This document shows positions 45,273 to 57,422 of a stretch of DNA of 64,000 nt, one piece after another. Positions within the stretch are counted from its first letter, which is position 1. Every line of letters starts with the position of its first letter. The stretch lies in assembly GCF_040939455.1 (NCBI RefSeq), contig NC_134136.1:99994014-100058013 (forward strand), written 5' to 3'. Below the pieces are notes generated by a model that saw nothing but the letters and a program-made list of their open reading frames with translations, had not been told where the DNA came from and did not search any database. Source of the DNA: Microcebus murinus. Its lineage: Eukaryota > Chordata > Mammalia > Primates > Cheirogaleidae. The translations under genes were made by a program, and so were the position numbers.

Positions 45273-47735
45273 GTAACCATTTATTTTCTATATTAGAGGG
45301 AGAAGACAGATCCCAAAGGAGATAGAAAACTACTTTGTGTTTTACAGGAGATCATCTAAGTTGATATTCAGAATGAATGTACCTCATTATCATGACTAGG
45401 TTAAATGATTTTTACTAATGTTTTACTTCAGAAGGAAAAAGTACATTTTTGGAATTGAAATGGCCCAAAAGCTTTAATTTCTTTTACTGTGATATGAGTT
45501 CACGTCTTACCAAAAACATGAAAAATATGTTCTCTTGATCTGCTTGGCAGATACATGTATAACACAATTGATAGGTTATCATAGCAGAAATACCTTTAAT
45601 AATCCATTGACTTTTAGGATTCTACAAAAGATGTTTTCTGTTGTCATAGGTCCTGGAGGAAGAATTTCTCATAGCAATCTACCTGATGTTTGAAGTATAA
45701 TCTTCTCATCTGTTCACCTGATGTGATATACATGTTGGTGTACATGGGTTTTCTGCCCTTCAGCATGGCTCAGGTACTTACTCATATCCCTTCTCTCTAC
45801 TTGAATTTGATAGACTTTTATCAGGCTGAGAATAAGTTACCTTCCTGTATGTTACCTTCTGCTCTCCCCAACTTCCACATCTCTATGCCTTAATGTGCTT
45901 GATTAGAGACCTTCATCACTGGGGACAGATTGTCATCATCTACATACCTAGAGACTCTATCAGGAGCTGGGTCTTCAGGTCACCTCCCAAAGTGACATCT
46001 CTATTCTGAGGGCTTCCCTGAGATGAGAGAGTCCTTTTGTTCTGACAAAGTCCTTTTTCTATTCTTGGTTCAAAAACATTGGTTCTAACCATTTACACAA
46101 TCAGAATGACTTATACCTTATTCCAGCTATAACATCCTCTGAGATTTGCTTAAGATAAGGAGGGATATTTTCAGGATGGGAACTCCATCTTGCCTAAATC
46201 TTTATAAATATTAAACTCTTAATTTAACTCTTAAACTCTGCTTGCATGATTATAATCTGAGTGCCTCATCTCTTGGCCCTTGATTGAGATGAAACCAAGT
46301 AACAGTGAATTAGAATTTTCTTTGGATTTAATTTAATGAGCGTTTGGATTCTGAAATATGTTTTAGATTAATTTTTCTGTGTCTCAAACTTAAGTCCTTC
46401 AGTGATTTTTCCACTTTGCATTTATTAATCCTAATGCCTGCCAGGAATAGTGAAATAATATTTCTTTTGTTATGGGAAAAGAAATGATAAAACAAGTAGT
46501 ATTTGTATTATCTGTTCTGCTCATGCAATGGGATTTTTGAGTAATCACATTCTAGTTTACATAGAGTTATGCAGCATACAGGTAATCATTTTATTTGAAA
46601 AATCAGAATATACACATCAGAGCATAATATAAATATTTCAGAATAAAGCCAAGTCAATTAAATTTTTCTCTTATAATTTAAAAGTTACTTTAGGATTTTA
46701 TTTCATTACGAAGGACGTTTTAAACATCATTTATCATGGTATTATTGTGATGGTTTTATGTTCTGGTTAAGAGATTTGTAGGAATATTCCAACCTTTATA
46801 AAAAATAAAATGTGTTCTGACATTGGTTTGTTTGCAATACCTTTCTGGATAGATATATGAGAAATAAGGAGAAAATAATGTACCCAGTTGGCATTTGGAG
46901 AAGAAATAATTTCCTTTTCCTTTCTCTGTGGGCAAGGAACATGAGATAAAAATAATCAGAATAATGTCTTTAGGTATTGAGAATTTATTAGAATCAGAGC
47001 ACTTACTAATTCAGAGCAAATGAGATCTATAGATTGTTAATTGCAGCTTGATGTCTTTTATAAGAATGCCTCATGTAGTGAGCACATTGTCCCTTCACTA
47101 AATGAGTAGTGATTATCAGGGAGATTACTGTGATTTATAAGCTCATTTTCTTCATTTTACTTTACATGTGCCAGACACTGACTCATACAATAAAAAAACA
47201 AAACAAGCTTGATTTTTCAAAATTAAATGCTTTATTGATTATTGTTGTTCACAACAGAAGGTTATAATGTATGAGATTTTTGAGTATATGGTATATAAAT
47301 TTTTATAAAAACACATGGCAGGGGGAAACAACTTTATTGCAAACTTTAGATCATTAACTGATTTTGATATACTACACACTACATTCCTGCCAGAATCTAA
47401 GGAGTGCCACCCAAATGGAAGAAAAATAATACTAATTGTTGTTGTGGAAGGAGAAATTATTGTCTTGGGAAAAGATTCCACTTTGTCCTGAAATGTGCCT
47501 TTTTCAGATAAGTGTGACTCTGTAGTCACATGCAGATCTCTTCATTCTTTATGGAGAAAAAGAGCCAGTGTCATGAATAACCAGAGACTGATCTGCAAGT
47601 AATATGTTACTCCTTATTTTTCAATAAATGGTTTTTGGTAACTTCAGATATCAAAGGAATTTTAGATTCTTATGTTATTTATATACGCAAAGTTAAGTGG
47701 TGAATTTGACACAATTATTCTGTTTGTTGAGATGC
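45273..47735. other. Unique DNA
   Basis: No repeat or gene recognised. The stretch 46900-47170 has no repeats and mixed composition, and could be conserved non-coding DNA. A minus-strand frame at 47239-47529 has no recognised domain. Confidence 0.4.
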
Positions 47736-47739
47736 AGTA

Positions 47740-47970
47740 AAACATGGTAATAAGAGCTTGGGCTCTGCAGATAGACTGCCTGGGTTCTGATCACAGCCCT
47801 GGCAATGTGATCTCAGGCAATTTACTTAACCTCTCTGTGCTTTATTTCTTCAACTCTGAAATAAGGATGTTGATATTCCTGGGATCATAGAATTAAATGA
47901 GTTAATATACATAAATAGAACAGCACCAAATATATAATAAGCACTGAATAAATGTTAGCTATTACTGTCA
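47740..47970 (+). repeat. MIR SINE
   Basis: One of the best-kept MIR copies: AAGAGCTTGGGCTCTGCAGATAGACTGCCTGGGTTC, TTTACTTAACCTCTCTGTGCTTTATTTC, GAATTAAATGAGTTAATA, and an AATAAATGTTAGCTATTA end. Confidence 0.92.
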
Positions 47971-48104
47971 TTCAGACAAAAGAAATATAGGTACAGATTT
48001 AGGGGCTGATTTCTATTGATCAACTAAAATAAATAACTCTTATAATTTCAACATTTAACAAACATTTTGAAGCGGTCTATTAATTTATATGTAATCATCT
48101 AGTG

Positions 48105-48370
48105 AGGGGAAATGTGGCACAGTGAGAAGGGGAGCCACCATATTTGAAGAAACATTACAGACTTGGAAGTTCACATTTTGGCCCTGTTTCTTGCTAGTGT
48201 GTGGACTTGGGAACATTATTGAACCTTATAGAGTCTCAGTTTTCACCTTAATTAAATGGGGGCAATACCATCTTGCAGTGTTGTGAGGATTTGTAATAAT
48301 AAATATGAAGTTCTTAGCATAATCCTGGTACATAATAGGAATACAACAGTAATTTAGTAGTTCTCTTCCA
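48105..48370 (+). repeat. MIR SINE
   Basis: The forward MIR order is seen in diverged form: TGTGTGGACTTGGGAACATTATTGAACC, AAATGGGGGCAATACCATC, TGTTGTGAGGATT, and a CTGGTACATAATAGG end. Confidence 0.8.
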
Positions 48371-48458
48371 CCAGCTTGATAGCTGGAATCCCGTCTCTTC
48401 TAAATCACTCTCTCTGGGTCAAGGTGAGGGAAGAGATCTGGGGGAAAGTCATTCCACT

Positions 48459-48818
48459 GTTTTTCTTTTTTATGGATTATATTTTTAGAGCAGTTTTAGG
48501 TTCACATCAAAGTTGAGTGGAAGGTACAGAGATTTCCCATGTACCTTCTGCTCCCATTCATTCATAGCCTCCCTTACTATCAATATTCCCCACCAGAGTG
48601 GCACATTTATTACAACTGATGAACCTGCATTGACATATCATTATCACTCAAGGTCCATAGTTTACATTAAGGTTCACTCTTGATGTTGTGCATTCCATAG
48701 GCTTGGAAAAATGTATGATGGTTATTATATAATGTATTCACCATTATATAATATTATCCAGAGTAGTTTCATTGTCCTAAAAATCCTTTGTGTTCTGCCT
48801 ACTTTAGTTTTTCTTTTT
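48459..48818 (-). mobile_element. 5'-truncated old L1 3' end with TSD
   Basis: The 12-bp duplication GTTTTTCTTTTT occurs at 48459-48470 and 48807-48818. It flanks a reversed L1 3' end that is homologous to the copy at 24224-24600 (TTTTTAGAGCAGTTTTAGG..., CACCAGAGTGGCACATTTATTACAACTGATGAACC). The two have different 5' truncation points and different duplications, so they are separate insertions. Confidence 0.87.
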
Positions 48819-49267
48819 CTTGTTTTGAGATATAAACACTTGTGTGTATATGAGTGTCAGGAGGCATCCCATAGGTAGACGTGATGAGTTATCTCAGCAG
48901 GATTTTAGAGACAATTCTTAGTAGAATCACACAATGTGTTGGGATAGGCACTGGGGTACAAATGCAGGTTCGGATGATGTGGAGCTGTTGAGCCAGGATG
49001 GAACATGGTGTCTTGAGAGTACATCAGGAGAGAAGAAAATATCAATCATGTGTTTCACCGAGAGCGAGGGTTCCATGGGGGTCAATATTGGGCAGAGTCA
49101 GAGATTTGAGTAGACAAGAGATGTTGCTGATTTTTATCAGCATGAGCAGGGCCTCAGGATGACATATAGATTTGTAGAAGCAAGGCAGGCTCCCAATTTT
49201 TGAGGCTTCAATACACTGCTCAGATTATAAAAGAAAAATCAATAAGAAGATGTGAGTGGTGGCAATT
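48819..49267. other. Unique DNA
   Basis: Nothing recognised. Confidence 0.45.
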
Positions 49268-49436
49268 AACATTTAAATTTTTTTATTTTTATAGATTTAG
49301 GGGTACAAGTACAGTTTTGTTACATGGATGTATTATGTAGTGGTGAAGTCTGGGATTTTTGTGTAACCATCACCTGAATAGCATACTTTGTACCCAGTAG
49401 GTAATTTCTTATCCCTCCCTCCCTCCCTCCCACCCT
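49268..49436 (-). repeat. L1 3'-end fragment (L1PB-like) with (CCCT)n
   Basis: TTTATAGATTTAGGGGTACAAGTACAGTTTTGTTACATGG and GGTGAAGTCTGGGATTTTTGTGTAACCATCACC are the reverse of an L1PB-like 3' UTR. It ends in a CCCT repeat at about 49411-49432, the old G-rich tract read in reverse. Confidence 0.85.
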
Positions 49437-49439
49437 CCT

Positions 49440-49640
49440 AGTTTTCTGAGTTATTTAGCATCTACTATGTGTCATGTGCTGTGCTATGTTTTCTATATGG
49501 TAGGTATTATTATTCTGCATTTTACGATAATACAATTGAAATTTGGAGAAACTACAAAAGTTGTCCAGAGTATAGAGCTAGTAAGTGGTAGAGCTGAGAT
49601 CCAAACCAATCTGTCTTGCTGTTTAGGGATCTAGTTTCTA
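49440..49640 (-). repeat. MIR SINE
   Basis: The reverse MIR order is seen: ATTTAGCATCTACTATGTGTCATGTGCTGTGCTATG, TAGGTATTATTATTCTGCATTTTA, and AGAGCTAGTAAGTGGTAGAGCTGAGATCC. Confidence 0.85.
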
Positions 49641-50955
49641 GATCAAGGACCTGGTAGAAACTTGATCTCATGAAAATAGAAGAAACCCATGTATTCTACT
49701 TAGGCCCACTGTTAGACAAAGCCAGAGGTGTAGGGAGACTTGATCCTGAGTCATAGCAATGTGCTATAGCATCTTAAATTCTGCAGACTAAGGTTAAGAT
49801 TTATCTCAAAGCCTGGGGCTGGATGAACTTAAGGAGAGGGTGAGTGATCTCAGTGACAGAGGAGGAAGGCTGCAGGAAAGCAGCCTCACAATTCATTACC
49901 ATGGGCTCCCCCCAACTGCAGTACTTTAAATGGTCCCCTGGAGTCTGCAAAGTGCAAAGCATTAATGTACAGCTCTAAGTGCTTTTGCTGTCTAATTTGT
50001 TATCATGGAGAGACCAAGTAATACACGTATTTATGGTGAGCAACAGGGATTCTTAAGTTAGGAGTATAAAGGTATATCGGCAGTGTTTTACATGGACACT
50101 CTTTCTGTTCTCTGAATTTCATTAAAATAAATCATGGCCAGAACCTCCTGTTTCTAAGGGAAGTAGGAAAACAAAGATGAATATTATCACCAAGTTGGAA
50201 ATGAGGTGAAAACAGAGATGTTACTATCACTAGGTTGTGCCAAAACCTTTCATATTTAACTGCTTATTTTTTTGGACCACAGAACAGAAACTAGTATATC
50301 TTAGATACTTAAGTTACTATAAGAAGGTTGGATTTTTGAGGATAGTAAAGTCAGGATTTGATTTCATCAAATTGATTACTCTTTCAGGCTGCCTCAAAGG
50401 CAAAGTGTTTTACATCACAGTCAATTATTTGATTTCTAATATTTTTAATATGTACATCAGAGGATTTGTTTAATATCAAGGAAAATGGGAAACGGTTTGG
50501 AAAAAATTGTATATTTTTTCTTTTATCATGCAGTAAGCTACCTGTTTAGTTTAAAAAATTCCTCTTATCCACTCTGGGAATGCTTGCTTGGACCCAGAAA
50601 TATTCTTTGGTCAGGCTAGTGTCTCACTGGATTCTTAAAATTTGTAGATAGGGATGTAGTTAAATTGAAAATTTAAATATTCTAAGGACATATTTATTTT
50701 TTTTCTAGGTTGTGAAACTGACACATATTGGAATGGAAGAAGATTTGCTCATTTGTCACCCCCTTCAAACTTTTGGTTCCAAAATATTCTCACAAAGTTT
50801 GGTAATATTTAAGTGTCTCGTTGGGTTGGATCAGCAGTACAAACCCAACTCCATGTAAAACCTTAGACTATATTATTAAATGCTTACAATCACACCACCT
50901 TAAATCAAACAAAAATAAACATACAATTGTTTTATTTTAAAAATGTTCTTGTTTT
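49641..50955. other. Unique DNA
   Basis: No repeat recognised. The segment 49870-50060 is compact and of mixed composition and might be conserved non-coding DNA. The frame 50237-50473 has no domain. Confidence 0.4.
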
Positions 50956-50959
50956 TTTC

Positions 50960-51720
50960 AGGCTATGTCCCCATGTATACATGATCTTTACTTTTTAATT
51001 GGTTAATTTTAATTACATCATTACACAGTACATTTGCCTTGTAAAAATTCCAATACAGCAGTGTAAAAAATGAAAGTTACCTTTCATCTACCCCTGTCTT
51101 GAAATCTCCATATCCTTATGTGGTTATCGTTAACCATTATTATTAATGAATCTTGGTAAGCATCAATTTAATTTTTTAATGTAATTTAATATACACATAT
51201 ACATAAAAGTACAAATATATTTTTAAACTATACCACTTGAGCAACACATTTTCTTCACTTAACAATATTTTTTTGACATATATTTCCATTGAAATCTACC
51301 TCATTTTAAAAACTGCATAGTATTTCAAAATATAGATAGAGCATAATAAAGTTAGCCATTCCTTTATTGATGGACATTTACATTGTTTCTCATTTTCCAC
51401 TCTTATGATTAATGTCAAAATGAACATCCTTGAACATGTGTATGTGTCTATATGCAAACTCTTTTCTAGAATAGATATGTAGAGGTGAAGTTTCTGGGAT
51501 GAAGGATATCTTCGTTTTAGTGGAGTTTAGATAGGAATTGTCAATTTGTCTTTAAAAGCTTTGGAGGTTATGCTTCCAATAACAGTGTAAGGGAGTACCA
51601 TTTCCTCACACTATTGTCAACACAATATCATGAATCTTTTACTATTTTGCTAATTTGATGGATAAAAAGGGTAAAATTATTTCCATTTTAATTACTGGAT
51701 CATAATATTACTTTAATCAC
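50960..51720 (-). repeat. Ancient L1M 3' region
   Basis: The segments TTCCTTTATTGATGGACATTTACATTG, AATGTCAAAATGAACATCCTTGAACATG, GATATGTAGAGGTGAAGTTTCTGGG and TCACACTATTGTCAACACAATATC are, in this order, the reverse of an old L1M ORF2 tail. Confidence 0.82.
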
Positions 51721-51962
51721 AGCTAGGTGATTTGGTATTTACCTCCAACTCTCTATAAAACATGCTTATATAGCTACTTCTCCATAGCTCAGTTTCAGGC
51801 ATTATGAACTGACTTCTCATCACATTGGATGACAATTAGCTTTGTGTCCATCTACTTCCTATCCTTACTTCCCATTCCCCCACTGTCTGCTCATGTACTC
51901 CAGGCTTCCAGTTTATTGTAGTTTTGCTTATCTCAATATTCAGGCTTCATATTATTATTAAC

Positions 51963-52125
51963 AAGTCAGTGGTTTTCATATTGACTGCCCATTTAAATCA
52001 CCTGGGGAGCGTAAAAAATACTGATGCCTATTTCTGATTTCATGAACCAGGTGTGGCTTAGGTGTCTTGGTTTTTGAAAGCTTCTTAGGTGTTTCTAATG
52101 TTTGGCCAAGGCTGGGAACCAAGGA
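51963..52125 (+). repeat. MER5A-type hAT-Charlie element
   Basis: It begins near CAGTGGTTTTCATATTGACTG and contains AAATCACCTGGGGAGCGTAAAAAATACTGATGCC. It ends with AGCTTCTTAGGTGTTTCTAATG and GGCTGGGAACCA, close to the MER5A layout with partly eroded terminal repeats. Confidence 0.82.
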
Positions 52126-52559
52126 AATGTTATTCACAGTTGATTACTCTGTTTGCTCTCCTTTCTAAAAAAACTTTTAATTTTCTTTGGAGCTAATAAT
52201 TATTTTGTCTTTACATTTTCTTAATTTTCTATGTCCTTAACCCTAATTCAACCTCAAACTCCTCTCAGCATATTCATGTCAAGTACTCAATCAGTTTCAT
52301 CTTCTTGAAGAAATCACTCATGGAGCCTTCCAACCAGTTTCTGCCTTGCTTAGTTGCTCTCTGGGCTGCCCCAAGTAGTCATCTCAGAGCTTCACTCCAC
52401 CATCCTCCTGGGAGTTCCTTTCTCTTTGTTTCTCTTAGAGCCTGGTTTCCTGTCTTCCTCTTTCTTGGTTTACTACCCCATTATGTTAGAGCACCTCTCT
52501 CAATAACTGTTAGAGAGAGAAGAGTTTATAGAAGGTGTATTTTTAGAAATTATCTTTAC
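52126..52559. other. Unique DNA
   Basis: No feature. The frame 52305-52595 is a translation of pyrimidine-rich DNA. Confidence 0.45.
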
Positions 52560-53050
52560 ACTTACAGCTTAACTGGTTATAGAAATGTTGGTTAGAGCGA
52601 ATTTTTCTCCAGAGCTTTAAAGACAATGCCTCGGTCCTTTGTCTTCTAAAATAATTTTCAGTCATGCTACTGAGAAGTCTGATGTCATTCTCATTTTTTA
52701 TGAGACCTATATTTTCTCTCTGAAAGCTTTGATCATCTCTCTATTCTCTATATCGAGTATTCTGAGATTTTGTGATGATGTGACTTGGGGAGAGTCTATT
52801 TTTACCTATTAATTGGTCCTTTCTATCTGGAACTCATGTCCTTCAGTTGTGAGAAATATTTTTTAATAATGTTTTTGATGATTTCTTCTCCTCCATTTTA
52901 TCTTTTCTTTCTGAACTCCTTGTATTAGGATGTTAGACCTCTTGGAAAAAAAATCCTATGCATTTTTTTGTTTGGTTTTGCTCTTCTTTTCTATCTCTTT
53001 GTTGTGATTCCTGAGAGATACAATTGACAATATTTTAAACCCTCCCATTA
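52560..53050 (-). repeat. Ancient L1M / HAL1-like fragment
   Basis: Segments such as AATGCCTCGGTCCTTTGTCTTCTAAAATAATTTTCAGTC, GAGAAGTCTGATGTCATTCTC and GGAACTCATGTCCTTCAGTTGTGAG resemble the antisense of old L1 ORF1. It is very diverged. Confidence 0.55.
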
Positions 53051-54119
53051 AGATTTTTAAAAATATCTGTCATTTGTTCTTTAGTTAAAAGAACTCTTTT
53101 AATTCTCTGAATATTCTTTTGATTCATAGCACCTTTCTCTTCTTTCATGAAAGCAACATCTTCTCATTTTCCTGTGAAGAAGGTAAGATAGTTTTCTTTA
53201 AAGTTTTCTTTCCCTTATATAATCTACTTCTTTCAACTTGCTTTTTTAAAAAAAATCTATCTCTGTATGTGGGTGGGGTTGGATTTTTGACTGTTCACTT
53301 GTGCTTAACAGTTGAGCAGTAAAAAGCTCATTGAGGACTTATTTGCTGAGACTTATTGATTGTAGTTTCTGGCCAGACCCTTGTGTAAAGAAACTCTATA
53401 ATGTCTGTGTTTTTAGCACATTTTTTTTCAGGCTGGCCAAAGTTCCTAGAAAAGTACTCTTCCAGTTTCCTGCCCAGAGAGTATAAGCCTGGCTGCCATA
53501 TTTTGAGCGCTAAATGGAGGAAGACAGTTGGAAGCCTTAACATTCAGCATGTAAACTTTCACTTAATGCCACCCTTTCATGATGGTACCTACTCTCAACT
53601 GTACCTAAAATCTCACAGTCCACAGAACCTGTATTTTCTCCTCTCCAGAGAACACACTCCAGTCTTTTTCCAGGGTAGGAGAGAGAGAGTTTATTTGTCT
53701 TTATGGAGTTAGGGGGAGATCTTTTCTCACTCACTGGATCTGACTATATCTTCTTGTTTTAGTGATGTCATCACTTTGCTTCAGAGGTAGCTGGAAAAAC
53801 AAATTCTTAAGCATTTTGAGAAATCTGTGGAATAAATCAAATTCCTCCCATGCTTTTCTGTTTGCTGGCATAGGATTCAGCTTTCTCAATTCTGGCACAT
53901 CAGCAACCATTTGTTCATTTGCTTTTTAGCTTCCAAATTGTGTTTCTGTTTGCTCATCTCCTGTTCTCTGTGTCCTTGGAAATCTATGACTATTTTTAAA
54001 AAATACTTTCTTTACTGTCATTTTAATGTTTTCTGGAAGAAATCAGAAGGAAATACATATGCTATGTCTTCTATAAATGGTTTAATTATATTATTCTCAG
54101 AGAATTTACTTTAATGATT
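53051..54119. other. Unique DNA
   Basis: No repeat or exon recognised. Overlapping frames at 53328-53734 lie on both strands and are not supported. Confidence 0.45.
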
Positions 54120-54330
54120 TCATTCCTTTTAAATTTATTAAGATATGTTTTATGGTCCAGAAGTTGATCTATGTTGCTGAATGTTTTGTATGTATTTGAA
54201 AAGAATGTGTATGCTGCTATTGTTGGGGTGGAGTGTTCTATAAATGCCAGTCAGATCAAGTTGATTGACAGTGTTGTTCAGGTCATCTATATCCTTATGA
54301 TTTTCTATAAATAGAAGTTTAACTTTTATT
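54120..54330 (-). repeat. Ancient L1M ORF2 fragment
   Basis: TTTTATGGTCCAGAAGTTGATCTATG, GAAAAGAATGTGTATGCTGCTATTG and GTGTTCTATAAATGCCAGTCAGATCAAGTTG are the reverse of the endonuclease region of old L1 ORF2. The region 54660-54960 may be a further decayed piece. Confidence 0.85.
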
Positions 54331-55122
54331 GTTATAATAATTTCATCTACTTTTTGGAGTTTCTTTTAGCATCTTGGGTGGTGTTATTTTCAAAGCTTTT
54401 GGTTTTTTAATAAATAATTTTAAGGCAATGACTGTTCTTCTGGGTATCACTTGGCCTGCAGTGCAGTGTTTGACATCCAGTACATTGATTATCAGTCATT
54501 TATGGAGAATTATTAAATATAGTTTTCAAATGCTCTTTAGCATGAGAAGGATATATTTAAAATTTAACTTTTAGTAAAGTAGCATACACTAAAATTGACT
54601 TTCTTATTGTAAAGAATCCATACATGTGCTAAAATTCATAGAAAGATATTTTTAAATATTTAGAAATTTTAAATTTGTATTGTTTTCACTGTTGTCAGAG
54701 AATTTGGTCCCCAATTTTTTAAAAAAAATTTTTTAGAAATTTCCATGTGGCTGAACACACAGTCATTGGTAAATACTTTTATGGATATTTAAATAGATGG
54801 TATATTTTCTGCCTTTTGGATATCAACAGTAATCTAATATATCTAGTATATGCAGCTTCCCCTGTTAGTCAACTACTTTCTCTTATGACTTGTCTGTTGA
54901 ACTTCTGGGAAAAGTGGTTAGAGTGTTCCATTGAGATTAATGACTCATAATTTACCCTTTTGTTTTGTTTGCTTTAAAGCACTTTTTATTTAAATATTTT
55001 GAAGCTATGTTATTAGAAGCACAAATGTTTGTAATAAGTATGTCTTATTGGAATGTACTATTCACCAACAGAAGAATCAATATAAAATATTTTTGTCTAC
55101 TTCTATGTTTCACCTTGAATTC
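54331..55122. other. Mostly unique DNA
   Basis: Nothing certain. There is a possible L1M remnant at 54660-54960. Confidence 0.4.
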
Positions 55123-55485
<363 letters not shown>

Positions 55486-55517
55486 CTTTAGCTAATATTG
55501 GATGGGGTATTGTTTTC

Positions 55518-55684
55518 CATAGTTTTATTTTATTTTATTTTATTTTATCTTTTTATTTATTTTTTTTATTTTAGCCTATTATGGGGGTACAAGTGTTAAG
55601 GTTACATATATTGCCCATGCCTCCCTCCCCGCCTCGAGTAAGAGCTTTAAGCGTGTCCATCCCCCAAACCATACTTTTATTTTA
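55518..55684 (-). mobile_element. Very short L1 3' end with (TTTTA)n tail and TSD
   Basis: A 15-base duplication with one mismatch (CATAGTTTTATTTTA at 55518-55532, CATACTTTTATTTTA at 55670-55684) encloses a (TTTTA)n tail. Inside is about 110 bp of reversed L1 3' UTR (TATTATGGGGGTACAAGTGTTAAGG..., GTGTCCATCCCCCAAA). The sequence is closer to the older L1 3' end at 10111-10455 than to the youngest copies. Confidence 0.82.
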
Positions 55685-57044
55685 AAGCATTATTTTTCAT
55701 TTTAATATTGTCTTTTATAAACAACACATATTTGTAATTTATTTTATTTTTGTTTTGTCATACCTGAGAGTCTTCATTTTTCAATGTGGTTATTGAATCA
55801 CTTTTACATTTATTATTATTACTGACATCTTAGATACATTCTTGCCATCTGATCTTATGTTTTCTCCCAACCATGATTTCTTTTCTTTTTCTTTTCCACC
55901 CTTTTGTTGTCCTTACTGATTTTTCTGTTTCAATTTTTATCTCTAATAATTTTATAATTACATATGCTATTTGTGCTCTGTTATTAGCTACCTTTAAAAT
56001 TTACCACACATTTGAACATATTTTCTACCACTTCTAGGGTTAATTAATATCACTATTCTCTTATTCATAGCTATAATAAAGTCAGAGAAATAGTTTCATG
56101 ATAGAATATTTAATAATATGGAGTATTCATATTTATTATTGTTGAGTAGCTTTCATAATTATTATTTTAATAGCTGTTTAATATTTCATTGAATTGTTAT
56201 AGTACAAAATTATACTTCTATCTCTATCTATTGATTTCTGTTCACCTATTGTGGATATTTTTGATTATTTAAATGATTGATTATGATGTCCAGTGCTATA
56301 ATTAATATTTTTATGCCTATAGATTTTTCCATTACAGTATATACTTTTAGGACTAATTCTCTGAATTCAGTTAATGGGATAATACAACCTCCTTCTTATG
56401 AATCTCAAAAGTTTTATCTACATTGGATAACTTTCTTTTTAGTGCATAGTATAAAGGGATTGTAGAGACAATGTTAGGAGTTGGATAAGTGATAAAGGAG
56501 AGTAGGATATGTGAATGACAGGTATAAAGCAGAGAGGGCCTCAGAGTGAGATCCGGGGAGATAAACAGTAGAAAGTTCAGTTAGAATATGTTCAGAAACA
56601 TCAGGGGAATTAAGTAGAAACAGAAGTGAATGGAAAAGGTTAAAAGGTAAGTGATGTCTTTTCTCCATTTATTTGTGGAGAACAGGTGATAACACTCACA
56701 GGGGAGTAAAAACTGCTGAATTCAGAAAATGACTGCAGTGACTGTCATCCCAGGTAGTAACTGAATGTCTGGAGCCTCTATAAACTCAAAGATGGGTTGT
56801 ATTCCTCACTATGTAAGTTACAAGAGGGTATTTTAACTGACTATATGCATAAAATTATGGCCTGAAATAAATTAATAATAGTTTAGAAGGCTACTAAATA
56901 GTGCCTGCATGTTTGCTTACTTTAAATGTTTACTATATATCCATTACTTCAAATCATACAATTTTTTTAAAGTGTAGTTATCTAAAGATATATGCATACA
57001 CACACATTTTTCTTCATTTTAGATAAACTACAACTTTCAAGAAT
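55685..57044. other. Unique DNA
   Basis: AT-rich, nothing recognised. Confidence 0.45.
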
Positions 57045-57422
57045 GAACCTATTATGGGTTGAATTGTGTCCCTCAAAAAGTTAAGATGGGTCATACTAGA
57101 GTAGAGTGGGTCCTTAATCAGATATGACTGGTATCCTTATAAGAAGATGAGAAGTGACACAGGCACAGATACAAGAGTAGAGAATGCTATGTGACAATGG
57201 AGGCAGAGATTGAAGCGCTGCAGCTGTAAGTCAAGGATCACCAAAGATTGCCAGCCACCACCAGAAGGATTCTGTCCACAGTCTCAGAGGGAGCATGGCC
57301 CTGCTGACACCTTGATTTTGAATTTATAACTCCAGAACTGTGAAATAATAAATTTATGTTGCTTTAAGCCTCTCAGTTTGTGGTACCTTGTTATAGCATC
57401 CCTAGGAAACTAATATAGAACC
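57045..57422 (+). mobile_element. Solo LTR, MLT1-type (ERVL-MaLR), with 5-bp TSD
   Basis: The LTR spans 57050-57417 with TATTATGGGTTGAATTGTG at its start, a CTTATAAGAAGA segment, AATAAATTTATGTTGC near its end, and CTAATATA at its end. GAACC flanks it at 57045-57049 and 57418-57422. Its terminal dinucleotides appear as TA and TA, fitting decay from TG and CA by transitions. There is no internal retroviral sequence, so it arose by recombination between two LTRs. The exact subfamily is uncertain. Confidence 0.87.
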
